This document shows positions 36,040 to 43,960 of a stretch of 59,195 bases of DNA, in pieces; position 1 is the first letter of the stretch; each line of letters starts with the position of its first letter. The translations under genes and the position numbers were made by a program. Below the pieces are notes generated by a model. It saw only the letters and a list, made by a program, of their open reading frames with translations. It searched no databases and was not told the DNA's origin. This DNA is from Candidatus Peregrinibacteria bacterium CG_4_9_14_0_2_um_filter_53_11 (lineage in GTDB: Bacteria > Patescibacteriota > Gracilibacteria > UBA1369 > UM-FILTER-53-11), in NCBI GenBank assembly GCA_002788775.1, contig PFRX01000043.1, forward strand, positions 1-59,195. Direction: 5' to 3'.

Positions 36040-37134
36040 ATGAACAAGAAGACACCACTCATCCTCGTTATCAACGCCGGCTCATCCTCGGTAAAGTATG
36101 CGGTTTTTGCTGCGACAAAAACTCTCCCACTCCTTTTCAGCCACCTGGTTGACGGACACGGCAGCGCCATCAAAGACTACACATCGGTTATCGAAGAGGC
36201 GCTCGAAAAACTCACAGAAAAGGGCATAGTCACAGCCTCAGCAGAGCTCGTCGCCGTAGGACATCGGGTTGTGCACGGAGGATCACGCTATACTCAACCT
36301 ACCGAGATCACCCCAACCATCCTCAAAGCCATAGACAAGCTCTCGGAGCTTGCACCGCTCCACAATCCAGCCAACTCTGCGGGCATAAAAGCCTGCAGAC
36401 GACTTCTCCCCAAAGCCCTTCAACTAGCTATTTTCGACACGGCCTTCCACCACACGATCCCCGAATATGCAGCACTCTACGCCCTCCCCCACCAACTGAG
36501 CACCAAGGAAGGGATACGACGCTATGGCTTCCACGGAATCAGCCATGAGTACGTCTATGAAAAGGCACGTGAAAAGTTGGGAGCCCTAAAAACGGCAAAA
36601 ACCGTAAGCTGCCACCTGGGAAATGGCTGCAGCATAACGGCCATCCTCAAAGGCTCCGCCGTAGACACCAGCATGGGACTGACACCTCTGGAAGGAGTCC
36701 CCATGGGAACGCGAAGTGGAGATATCGACCCGGCCATCATCTTCCATCTGGCGAAAAAAGGAATGAAAATCGACCGGATTGAGCACCTCCTCAACAAAGA
36801 ATCTGGACTGCTGGGACTCTCCGGGATCTCATCGGACATGCGCCTCATTCACGCTGCAGCGCTCAAGGGAAAGCCGGGCGCCCTCCGTGCTCTCGCGGTA
36901 TTCAGCTACAGAATCGCCAAGTATATCGCAAGTTACGCGGGAATTCTTGGGGGGCTCGACTGCCTCATCTTCACGGGTGGTATCGGCGAGCACGCAGACT
37001 ATCTCCGAAAAATGGTCCTTGAACACCTCAAAGGAATTAAGCCGAAAATTATCCTCGTTATTCCAACGAACGAAGAGAAAAAAATTGCAGAAGAGGTATA
37101 TAAAATGCTCCGACAGGCGGGTGGTAAAAAGTAG
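36040..37134 (+). CDS. ackA: Acetate kinase
   Basis: Transfers phosphate from acetyl phosphate to ADP, yielding acetate and ATP. LVINAGSSSVKYAVF is the N-terminal phosphate-binding motif of the ASKHA fold, and HRVVHGG, FDTAFHHTIP, YGFHGISHEYV and FTGGIGEH follow. It has 364 residues, slightly shorter than the usual ~400, but all core motifs are present. It follows pta closely in one operon. Confidence 0.95.
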   Translation: MNKKTPLILVINAGSSSVKYAVFAATKTLPLLFSHLVDGHGSAIKDYTSVIEEALEKLTEKGIVTASAELVAVGHRVVHGGSRYTQPTEITPTILKAIDKLSELAPLHNPANSAGIKACRRLLPKALQLAIFDTAFHHTIPEYAALYALPHQLSTKEGIRRYGFHGISHEYVYEKAREKLGALKTAKTVSCHLGNGCSITAILKGSAVDTSMGLTPLEGVPMGTRSGDIDPAIIFHLAKKGMKIDRIEHLLNKESGLLGLSGISSDMRLIHAAALKGKPGALRALAVFSYRIAKYIASYAGILGGLDCLIFTGGIGEHADYLRKMVLEHLKGIKPKIILVIPTNEEKKIAEEVYKMLRQAGGKK

Positions 37135-37197
37135 ATCCACCGGGCACACTACCCTCTCAAAATACCCAAGCTGGAAAAAAACTCCACACTGCGCTAC

Positions 37198-37203
37198 TAT
37201 GAT
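37198..37203 (+). promoter_or_regulatory. -10 box of the asparaginase-like gene
   Basis: TATGAT ending 9 nt before the ATG at 37213. The -35 region is A-rich and poor. Near-leaderless spacing as at other starts here. Confidence 0.45.
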
Positions 37204-37212
37204 TGCCAGTAT

Positions 37213-37701
37213 ATGGCAATCAGTATCTTTCTTACCGGCGGAACCTTCGACAAAGAGTACGATGAACTTACGGGTAATCTCTTTTTTCGTGATACCCATG
37301 TCCCCGAGATGCTCTCGATGGCCCACACACACCTCGATATAGAACTTCGTACGCTGATGCTGATCGATAGTCTCGATATGTCTGAGGCCGACCGGCTGAT
37401 GATAGCCGATAACTGCGCCAAATCTCCTTCCGATGAGATCGTTATTACTCACGGAACCGATACGATGGTCGAGACGGCTCGTGCCATTGCCCAACGCGTG
37501 GAACATAAGACGATCGTTCTCACGGGAGCGATGATCCCCTTCCGATTTGGAAGTTCAGACGGGCTGTTCAACCTGGGCAGCGCACTAGCATTCGCACAGA
37601 TTCTTCCCCCGGGCGTTTATATTGCGATGAACGGCCAGTATTTCAACTGGGACAACTGCCGCAAAAATAAGAAACTCGGGCGATTTGAGGAGATTGAGTG
37701 A
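37213..37701 (+). CDS. Stand-alone asparaginase N-terminal-domain protein
   Basis: 162 residues. LTGGTFDKEY (first catalytic Thr in TGGTFDK) and ITHGTDTMVETA (second Thr and Asp) are the two active-site signatures of type I/II L-asparaginases. The C-terminal domain found in the usual 330-residue enzyme is absent. Family members of this size occur in several bacteria; the activity is uncertain, as the missing domain completes the usual active site through the dimer. It precedes the TauE/SafE-like gene by 10 nt. Confidence 0.8.
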   Translation: MAISIFLTGGTFDKEYDELTGNLFFRDTHVPEMLSMAHTHLDIELRTLMLIDSLDMSEADRLMIADNCAKSPSDEIVITHGTDTMVETARAIAQRVEHKTIVLTGAMIPFRFGSSDGLFNLGSALAFAQILPPGVYIAMNGQYFNWDNCRKNKKLGRFEEIE

Positions 37702-37711
37702 AAAAACTTCT

Positions 37712-38074
37712 ATGACATCTTTTCTTCTCTACATTGTGTTGGGACTCTTTGCCGGGGTCATGAGTGGCGTCGTAGGTATAGGCGGAGGTGTCGTACTTGT
37801 TCCCGCACTCATCTTCATATTCGGCTTTACTCAGCATCAGGCACAAGGAACCACTCTTGCTCTTCTCGTGCCGCCAATCGGCTTCCTCGCAGCGTATACT
37901 TACTACCGAAGCGGCTTTGTAGACTTAAAAATTGCCCTTCTCGTAGGGCTCGGCTTCTTCGTGGGAGGACTGATTGGGTCAAAAATTGCCGTTAACATAT
38001 CGGGGCCATTATTACAGAAAATATTTGGCAGTTTTGTCATCCTGATTGGTGTCTACATGATTATAAAGAAGTAA
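37712..38074 (+). CDS. Half-size TauE/SafE family membrane transporter
   Basis: 120 residues. Four hydrophobic helices; MSGVVGIGGGVVLVPALIFI with QAQGTTLALLVPP is the TauE/SafE signature, which in full-length anion exporters (about 250 residues) occurs twice. Here only one half is present, so it should dimerise. Substrate unknown (sulfite, sulfoacetate or other organic anions in the family). I start at MTSFLLY (37712); a start at 37685 would overlap the previous gene. Confidence 0.8.
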   Translation: MTSFLLYIVLGLFAGVMSGVVGIGGGVVLVPALIFIFGFTQHQAQGTTLALLVPPIGFLAAYTYYRSGFVDLKIALLVGLGFFVGGLIGSKIAVNISGPLLQKIFGSFVILIGVYMIIKK

Positions 38075-38155
38075 AGTAGTACCAGAAGTAGACCAAGAGA
38101 GTGCGCTATGCCAAGATAGTTCGCCTGCAAAAAGCCCTTCAATAGGGGGTTTCGC

Positions 38156-38184
38156 TGTACAAAAACACCATATTCTGCTACACT
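38156..38184 (+). promoter_or_regulatory. Promoter of the RRM gene with a long leader
   Basis: TGTACA (38156-38161), a 17-nt spacer and TGC-TACACT (-10 at 38179-38184). The leader would be about 110 nt, far longer than others here. It contains no clear open frame and may hold a control structure. Confidence 0.45.
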
Positions 38185-38300
38185 TTGTGCGAATCTTGGA
38201 TAGCGTGTAGATACCTTGTAAGTTATGTGCACAGTTCCCCTAGAGATTTACCACTATCACACACAAGATTCAGTTTTTATTTTCTCTTTTCTCAAGACGT

Positions 38301-38570
38301 ATGTCTAAAAAATTATTTGTTGGAAACATTTCATGGGGTGTCTCAGATGAGGACCTCAAGGCAGCATTCGCTGTCTACGGTGAAATCGAAGAGGCAGTTA
38401 TCATTAAGGATAAGTTCTCAGGCCGATCAAAAGGCTTCGGTTTTGTCACTTTCGTAAACGGCGAAGATGCCGATGCAGCAGTTGCTGCTATGGATGGTAA
38501 AGAGCTCGATGGACGCCCATTGGCTGTCAACGAGGCTCGCCCACCAAAGCCACGCGAGGACCGCTACTAA
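38301..38570 (+). CDS. RRM-type RNA-binding protein
   Basis: 89 residues, one RNA-recognition motif. RNP2 is LFVGNISWG near the N-terminus and RNP1 is KGFGFVTF near residue 50, followed by MDGKELDGRPLAVNEARP. The layout is that of bacterial Rbp/cold-inducible RNA chaperones, with a short basic tail. It should be cytoplasmic and bind single-stranded RNA. It has its own promoter and a strong terminator, so it is a single-gene unit. Confidence 0.93.
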   Translation: MSKKLFVGNISWGVSDEDLKAAFAVYGEIEEAVIIKDKFSGRSKGFGFVTFVNGEDADAAVAAMDGKELDGRPLAVNEARPPKPREDRY

Positions 38571-38604
38571 GAGTAGCGACCTTCACTAGGTTGTAACTAA
38601 ATTA

Positions 38605-38639
38605 AAATAGAGAATGTGTGCAGTTCTCTATTTTTTTTT
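38605..38639 (+). terminator. Rho-independent terminator of the RRM gene
   Basis: AAATAGAGAA pairs perfectly with TTCTCTATTT around a 9-nt loop, followed by an unbroken T-tract to 38639. It lies 34 nt after the stop. Confidence 0.92.
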
Positions 38640-38690
38640 GTACTTTTTTAGATACGGTGCCCCTTATTCAGGTAATGCAGTTAGCCTGGA

Positions 38691-38705
38691 CTACCTTTAA
38701 GGTAG
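38691..38705. repeat. Perfect palindrome upstream of the trpR promoter
   Basis: CTACCTT-T-AAGGTAG, two 7-bp arms around one base, ending 21 nt before the trpR -35 box. It may bind a second regulator; no other copy was noticed. Confidence 0.45.
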
Positions 38706-38726
38706 CAGTCAGCACAAGAAACTATC

Positions 38727-38755
38727 TTGACGTTCACCGATGAACCATGTACTGT
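38727..38755 (+). promoter_or_regulatory. Promoter of trpR
   Basis: TTGACG (38727-38732), a 17-nt spacer and TACTGT (38750-38755). The -10 box lies within the palindromic operator, so repressor binding would block RNA polymerase. Confidence 0.6.
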
Positions 38756-38770
38756 TGCGGCAGTACATGG
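38745..38770. promoter_or_regulatory. TrpR operator 1 (autoregulation)
   Basis: CCATGTACTG-TTGCGG-CAGTACATGG, perfect 10-bp arms. The core GTACT-N8-AGTAC has the half-sites and spacing of the E. coli trp operator. It covers the trpR -10 box and the start codon at 38767. Confidence 0.8.
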
Positions 38771-39033
38771 ATACTACAACCTCCTACGACCAGCTACTGA
38801 GACTCTTTCTCAACCTGCGCACGCGCAAAGAGATTGATACTCTCCTACACGACCTACTTACCGACCAAGAAATCGAGAAGATTGTGCAGCGTCTACAGAT
38901 CGTAAAGCTTATTGCGAAAGGGGTTCCTCAGCGCAAGATCAGCGAGCGACTCGGCGTTAGTATTGCAAAGGTGACTCGTGGGTCACTGGCCGTCAAAGAG
39001 AGTAACGGTCTCTTCAAACGGATGCTCAGCTAG
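38767..39033 (+). CDS. trpR: Trp operon repressor TrpR
   Basis: 88 residues. The helix-turn-helix QRKISERLGVSIAKVTRGS (about 55-74) is very close to the TrpR sequence with its IATITRGS recognition helix, and LTDQEIEKIVQRLQIVKLI matches the preceding helices. It should dimerise and, with bound tryptophan, repress its own gene and trpEGDCBA. I start at MDTTTSYDQ (38767), downstream of the promoter; an ATG at 38740 would lie between the -35 and -10 boxes. It directly precedes the trp genes. Confidence 0.9.
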   Translation: MDTTTSYDQLLRLFLNLRTRKEIDTLLHDLLTDQEIEKIVQRLQIVKLIAKGVPQRKISERLGVSIAKVTRGSLAVKESNGLFKRMLS

Positions 39034-39052
39034 TATTTTTTTTATCCCGAGT

Positions 39053-39070
39053 GTACTGCTCAATCAGTAC
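39053..39070. promoter_or_regulatory. TrpR operator 2 (before trpE)
   Basis: GTACTG-CTCAAT-CAGTAC, again GTACT-N8-AGTAC. It lies 59 nt before the trpE ATG and 19 nt after the trpR stop. TGTACT (39052-39057) inside it could be a -10 box (4 of 6 matches) but the -35 is poor. Confidence 0.8.
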
Positions 39071-39129
39071 GGCGCGGCAGACTTCACCACACATACGCTC
39101 CACTACACAGGCATCAAAACTCCACCACC

Positions 39130-40515
39130 ATGAGACCCCACCACATCACTTATCACTGCGACACAGAGACTCCCATCACCCTCTTTGCAAAAATGGCCGA
39201 AGAAGAGTCATACGCCTTCCTCTTCGAGAGCGCCGAGTCGCATACCACCGTCGGACGCTACTCATTTATTGGCTTTGATCAGCGACAGACCCATGTCTTT
39301 GAGTCCGGAGGAGAGACAAATCCGCTCGATACGTTACGAAGAGCAGCCTATGAACTTAACTATGAAGCCTCGGATGAGCTGCCCCGTCTTCAGGCGGGAT
39401 TTGTTGGGTTCATGAGCTACGAAACGATACGGCACTTCGAGAAACTCGACCTCCCCCTGAACGGAACGAGTACTCCCGAGGCGATCTTCTTCCTACCACG
39501 ATTTCTCGTCGTCTTCGACCACCTCAAACGAACGGTTACGCTCATCGCCTACGCGGAAGATGAGCTCACGGTCCTGAAAGACCTCTTCGCGAGAGCGCTT
39601 ACACGCCAAAATCCTACGGCCTTAGCTCAAAGAGCCGGGGGTAGTGAAGAAACAGAGGCTGAGATGGAGGTTGAGACGGCAAAGAAAAAAGACTTCGAAG
39701 AGCTGCTCGGACAAAACTCGGCCCAAGAGTTTGAAAAGCTCGTGCGGCAGGCCCAAGAAGACATCTGTGCCGGAGAGATATTTCAGGTCGTCCTGTCACA
39801 AGAGTTTTCCGCACCGACCTCTCTATCCGCTCTCGAGCTGTATCGCCGACTCAGAGTCACGGCACCATCCCCCTACCTTTTCAACCTCCGCTTGCCCTCT
39901 TTCTCTGTGGTTGGCTCTTCACCGGAGACGCTCGTTCGGGTAGAAGAGGGCGAGATGATTATCCGCCCCATTGCGGGAACCAGACGACGCGGAGAGACAC
40001 TACAGGCCGATGAAGAGCTCGAAGCCGACCTTCTCAGTGACGAGAAGGAGTGCGCCGAGCACATGATGCTGGTCGACCTGGGACGCCACGATGTAGGCAG
40101 GGTTTGTGAGCCGGGAAGTGTCCGTATGACCCAGCTGATGCAGCCCGAGCGTTTTAGCCACTTGATCCATCTAGTCTCGGAAGTTCGAGGGAGACTTACT
40201 AAGGAGTGTGATATTTTTGAGGCCTTTCGTGCCTCCTTTCCGGCAGGAACACTCACCGGCGCGCCGAAAATTCGCGCGATGCAGCTGATCGCAGACTACG
40301 AAAAAACACCCCGCGGAATTTATGGAGGAGCCGTGGGCTACTTCGGACTTAATGAGACGATGGACTTTGCAATTGCAATTCGCACTATGATACATGAAAA
40401 AGGATCGGTTAAACTCCGGGCAGGTGCGGGTATAGTTTACGACTCACAGCCGACCAACGAGTACCATGAGTGCCTCAACAAGGCACGCGGCCCCCTGAGC
40501 TCACTCACACACTAA
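39130..40515 (+). CDS. trpE: Anthranilate synthase component I
   Basis: Makes anthranilate from chorismate with ammonia supplied by TrpG. 461 residues. FLFESAES (about 30-37) corresponds to the LLES feedback site for tryptophan, and the chorismate-binding domain carries PSPYLFNLRLP, GSSPETLVRV, RPIAGTRRRG, LVDLGRHDVGRV and FPAGTLTGAPKIRAM. First gene of trpEGDCBA. The leader before it has operator 2 but no run of Trp codons. Confidence 0.96.
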   Translation: MRPHHITYHCDTETPITLFAKMAEEESYAFLFESAESHTTVGRYSFIGFDQRQTHVFESGGETNPLDTLRRAAYELNYEASDELPRLQAGFVGFMSYETIRHFEKLDLPLNGTSTPEAIFFLPRFLVVFDHLKRTVTLIAYAEDELTVLKDLFARALTRQNPTALAQRAGGSEETEAEMEVETAKKKDFEELLGQNSAQEFEKLVRQAQEDICAGEIFQVVLSQEFSAPTSLSALELYRRLRVTAPSPYLFNLRLPSFSVVGSSPETLVRVEEGEMIIRPIAGTRRRGETLQADEELEADLLSDEKECAEHMMLVDLGRHDVGRVCEPGSVRMTQLMQPERFSHLIHLVSEVRGRLTKECDIFEAFRASFPAGTLTGAPKIRAMQLIADYEKTPRGIYGGAVGYFGLNETMDFAIAIRTMIHEKGSVKLRAGAGIVYDSQPTNEYHECLNKARGPLSSLTH

Positions 40516-40524
40516 ACAACTATC

Positions 40525-41103
40525 ATGAAAACCCTCATCATAGACAATTTCGACTCCTTCACCTACAACCTCTACCAGTACTGTGCACAGCTTGGTGCAA
40601 CACCGACAGTAGTGAGGAACAACGCCCTGACGCTCGAGGAGATCGAGTCGGAACAGTATACGCATATCATCATCTCACCGGGACCGGGAACCCCGGAAGC
40701 AGCCGGCGATATCGGCATTTGTGGAGAGGTGGTAAAGAAGATAACCAATACACCGATTTTGGGTGTCTGCCTTGGACACCAGATCATCATGAATGAACTC
40801 GGCGGAAAAATTGTACGTGCGCCAAAACCGGTTCACGGAAAGTCGAGTGAGATCGTTATTGATACGAACAGCCCACTCTTTAGTGAGCTTCCAAAAAAGA
40901 TCGAAGTCATGCGCTATCACTCTCTGATCGGCTCGCGTGAAAAGCTACCACCGACGCTCAGGCTTACCGGCGAGACGGTCGACGACCAGCTTATTATGGC
41001 CGTGCAGCACATCAGCCGCCCACTCTTTGGCATCCAGTTTCATCCTGAAAGCATCGGAACTCCACACGGAATGAAGATTCTTGAAAACTTCCTCTCGTCA
41101 TGA
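40525..41103 (+). CDS. trpG: Anthranilate synthase glutamine amidotransferase
   Basis: 192 residues, class-I glutamine amidotransferase. The nucleophile is in GVCLGHQ (Cys about 79), the catalytic His and Glu are in FHPESIG, and DNFDSFTYNLYQY opens the protein. It feeds ammonia to TrpE; it could also serve as PabA if a pabB exists elsewhere. It starts 9 nt after trpE and overlaps trpD by 4 bp (ATGA). Confidence 0.96.
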   Translation: MKTLIIDNFDSFTYNLYQYCAQLGATPTVVRNNALTLEEIESEQYTHIIISPGPGTPEAAGDIGICGEVVKKITNTPILGVCLGHQIIMNELGGKIVRAPKPVHGKSSEIVIDTNSPLFSELPKKIEVMRYHSLIGSREKLPPTLRLTGETVDDQLIMAVQHISRPLFGIQFHPESIGTPHGMKILENFLSS

Positions 41104-42116
41104 AAACCCTCCCCCCTACTCAGAGCCTTACCCGTGACGAGGCGGAGCTCCTCCTCGATCATTTTTTTAGTGGAACGATGTCGGAAGATGAGATAGAGAT
41201 GACTCTAGAAAGATTTGCAGAAAGGGGGACGACGATCGACGAGGTGGTCGGCATGGCTCGAGGCATGAGAAAACAGGCCGTGAGTATCCCCTATCAAGGA
41301 GTTATTTTGGATAACTGCGGAACCGGCGGCTCGGGACTTCCCCGGATGAACATCTCAACCGTCGCAGCTTTTGTCTTATCGGCGGCCGGTGTTGTTGTGG
41401 GAAAACATGGAAATCGAGCGGCCTCGGGGCGCTGTGGAAGCTTCGACCTTCTTGAGGCACTTGATCTTCCCATTGAGCTTCCGCCGGAAGTTGTCGCACG
41501 AACACTCACAGAACTTAGGTTAGGTTTCATCTTCGCCCCACTCTACCACCCGGGGATGCGTCACGTTATGCCCGTGCGGAAAAAGATGGGACGCAAGACT
41601 ATCTTTAATATGCTGGGGCCACTAACCAACCCGCTAAAACCCCAGTTCCATCTTTTGGGGGCGAGTTCTATCGAGCAGGCTGAGCAGCTCGCGGAGGTTG
41701 TAGGCCAACTCGACCTTGAGCAGGTTCTTATCGTCTCGGGCGCGGACGGACTCGACGATGTCACGCTCACCGGAAGCACGCACATTATTACGGTTACCGG
41801 CTCAGAACTAACTCACGCCGACTTCGAACCGGAGGAGGTTGGGATTCGCCGCATCGACTCATTCGAACCGATCAGCGGAGGCAGCGCGAAAGAAAATGCC
41901 GAGCTCGCCGTCTCACTACTTGCGGGACGAGGACCGCGCGCCCTCCAGGATCTCCTCGCACTCAATGTGGCCTTCGGACTCCTTACCGCAAAGGCAGTCA
42001 AAAACCCGACGGAGGGAGTGGAGGGCGCGCGGAGAGTTATAGCTTCAGGCGCAGCACAGAGACAGTTTGAAAACTACAAGGAGCTCACTAACCGATGTAT
42101 CAATGAACTTTCATGA
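41100..42116 (+). CDS. trpD: Anthranilate phosphoribosyltransferase
   Basis: 338 residues. Joins anthranilate to PRPP. The PRPP-binding loop reads CGTGGSG, where GTGGDG is usual, then KHGNRAASGRCGSFDLLEAL, FIFAPLYHPGMRHV and NMLGPLTNPLKP. The D-to-S change in the glycine loop is worth noting but occurs beside intact flanks. It overlaps trpG by 4 bp and trpC by 14 bp. Confidence 0.95.
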   Translation: MKTLPPTQSLTRDEAELLLDHFFSGTMSEDEIEMTLERFAERGTTIDEVVGMARGMRKQAVSIPYQGVILDNCGTGGSGLPRMNISTVAAFVLSAAGVVVGKHGNRAASGRCGSFDLLEALDLPIELPPEVVARTLTELRLGFIFAPLYHPGMRHVMPVRKKMGRKTIFNMLGPLTNPLKPQFHLLGASSIEQAEQLAEVVGQLDLEQVLIVSGADGLDDVTLTGSTHIITVTGSELTHADFEPEEVGIRRIDSFEPISGGSAKENAELAVSLLAGRGPRALQDLLALNVAFGLLTAKAVKNPTEGVEGARRVIASGAAQRQFENYKELTNRCINELS

Positions 42117-42804
42117 AGCCATCTCCGGCAAAGAAAAGATCTCCATCATCGCTGAGATAAAGAGGCGCTCCCCAAGTTTTGGGGAGTTTCCACAGCGCGA
42201 TCTGGCAACTCAGTTGAGAGCCTATGAAGAAGGCGGCGCAGCCGCCGTCTCAGTGGTGACCGATAACAAGCGCTTTGGAGGAAGTCTCGAACTTATGAGA
42301 GAAGTTATCTCACTCACCTCACTACCGGTTCTGAGAAAAGACTTCCTCGCAGAAAAAGCCGAACTCGAAGCTACACGTGAGGCCGGAGCACAAGCCGTCC
42401 TCTTAATCGCACGGGAGCTCTCACAAGAACTGCTCGAAGAACTAACCCGAACAGCTCTCGCACTCGAGCTCGCTCCGCTCATCGAACTGCACACTCAAGA
42501 CGACGTGGCCAAAGCACGAGCGGTCATAACCAACTGCAGTGTAGAAAAATATGCGGACCGGATTATGCTCGGCATAAATAACCGCGATCTGACGACTTTC
42601 AAGACCAGTCCTAAGTATGCGCTCAACCTTATTGAGACAGACAAAAAACTCTTTGCACAGACACCATTGGTCATAGAAAGCGGCATTACGTTAGCTGATG
42701 AGCTCGCCCCCTACCGGGGGCTCGCTGACGCCGCACTGGTAGGAACCTCCCTCTTAACGAGCGACAATCCCAAAGAACTACTAATGACTCTGACTCATGT
42801 CTAA
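42103..42804 (+). CDS. trpC: Indole-3-glycerol-phosphate synthase, short N-terminus
   Basis: 233 residues. Closes the indole ring from Cd[19 protein letters not shown] carries the catalytic Lys of strand 1, LRKDF and [10 protein letters not shown] follow, and VIESGI is near the end. I start at [10 protein letters not shown], overlapping trpD by 14 bp; a longer start at 42067 adds 12 residues in trpD. Either way the protein lacks most of the N-terminal alpha-0 helix (about 30 residues) that covers the active site in most IGPS enzymes. No PRAI (TrpF) domain is fused. Confidence 0.93.
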   Translation: MNFHEAISGKEKISIIAEIKRRSPSFGEFPQRDLATQLRAYEEGGAAAVSVVTDNKRFGGSLELMREVISLTSLPVLRKDFLAEKAELEATREAGAQAVLLIARELSQELLEELTRTALALELAPLIELHTQDDVAKARAVITNCSVEKYADRIMLGINNRDLTTFKTSPKYALNLIETDKKLFAQTPLVIESGITLADELAPYRGLADAALVGTSLLTSDNPKELLMTLTHV

Positions 42805-43960
42805 AGACTCACTCACAACCGGCCGCTTCGGCAGCTACGGCGGAATGTTCGTCCCCGAGCTCCTCATCCAACCTCTAAAAGAAGTCGCCGAGGCTTTCGA
42901 ACGCTTTAAGAAAGATAAGCAGGCACAGGCAGAGCTGCAACGGCTCCTCCTGACCTTTGCGGGCCGCCCAACTCCGCTCTACCATGCGCGAACACTCTCT
43001 GACGAGCTCGGCTTTCAGCTCTATCTGAAACGCGAAGACCTTCTACACGGTGGAGCACATAAGACGAACAACACGCTGGGCCAGGGCCTTCTTGCTCAGT
43101 TTATGGGCAAGCGCAAGCTGATCGCAGAGACGGGAGCCGGACAGCATGGTGTCGCAGTCGCGATGATCGGGGCGCTGCTCAACATGCCCGTCACCGTCTT
43201 TATGGGGGAGCGAGATATCAAACGACAGCAACCCAATGTCAAACGAATGCAGCTGTTCGGCGCAGATGTTGTCTCTGTAACCGGTGGATCAAAAACTCTT
43301 AAAGATGCCATCAACGAGGCGCTCCGCTACTACGTTGCCCACAGCACGGAGACCTTCTATGTCTTTGGCACGGCAGCCGGCCCCCACCCCTACCCCACAA
43401 TTGTCCGCCAGTTCCAGGAAGTCATCGGCCGCGAGGCACGAAGACAGATACTCGAGCAGACAAACCGCCTCCCCAAAAAAGTTATCGCCTGTGTCGGAGG
43501 AGGAAGCAATGCGATCGGCATCTTCTCGGGCTTCTTGGCTGACTCAGAGGTTGAACTTATCGGCGTGGAACCGGCCGGCGGCGCTCCTCTCAACTACGGC
43601 CAACCCGCCATTCTACACGGTGCGCTCTCTTATGCCCTTCAAGACCGCCACGGTAATATAAGCGAGAGTGAGAGCATCGCCGCCGGCCTCGATTATCCCG
43701 GCGTTGGCCCCGAGCACAGCGCACTCAAAGACGCCGCCCGAGCAGAGTACGTCACGGTCACAGACGCGGCCGCTCTGAGTGCCTTCCACCAGCTCTGCAC
43801 AAAGGAGGGCATCATACCGGCCCTGGAATCAAGCCATGCCCTGGCGCACGCGGTCAGCCTCAAAGGAAAACTCAAAAAAACCGACCTCGTAATCGTCAAC
43901 CTCTCGGGGCGCGGAGACAAAGATATAGACCAGCTTCCCCCACTCACTACTCACCCATGA
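42797..43960 (+). CDS. trpB: Tryptophan synthase beta chain
   Basis: 387 residues, PLP enzyme joining indole and serine. The PLP lysine lies in [13 protein letters not shown], followed by [11 protein letters not shown], and the phosphate-binding [10 protein letters not shown] and [11 protein letters not shown]. It is the canonical TrpB1 type that pairs with TrpA. It overlaps trpC by 8 bp and trpA by 4 bp. Confidence 0.97.
   Translation: MSKDSLTTGRFGSYGGMFVPELLIQPLKEVAEAFERFKKDKQAQAELQRLLLTFAGRPTPLYHARTLSDELGFQLYLKREDLLHGGAHKTNNTLGQGLLAQFMGKRKLIAETGAGQHGVAVAMIGALLNMPVTVFMGERDIKRQQPNVKRMQLFGADVVSVTGGSKTLKDAINEALRYYVAHSTETFYVFGTAAGPHPYPTIVRQFQEVIGREARRQILEQTNRLPKKVIACVGGGSNAIGIFSGFLADSEVELIGVEPAGGAPLNYGQPAILHGALSYALQDRHGNISESESIAAGLDYPGVGPEHSALKDAARAEYVTVTDAAALSAFHQLCTKEGIIPALESSHALAHAVSLKGKLKKTDLVIVNLSGRGDKDIDQLPPLTTHP

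Noticed and set aside
38129-38153. Terminator after the TauE/SafE gene
   Set aside because: GCCC/GGGG arms are short and only three T follow on the plus strand; the T-rich side is on the minus strand, where no gene ends.
39071-39129. Trp attenuator or leader peptide before trpE
   Set aside because: The 59-nt stretch has no run of TGG codons, no start codon with a short frame and no terminator-like hairpin; operator control is enough.
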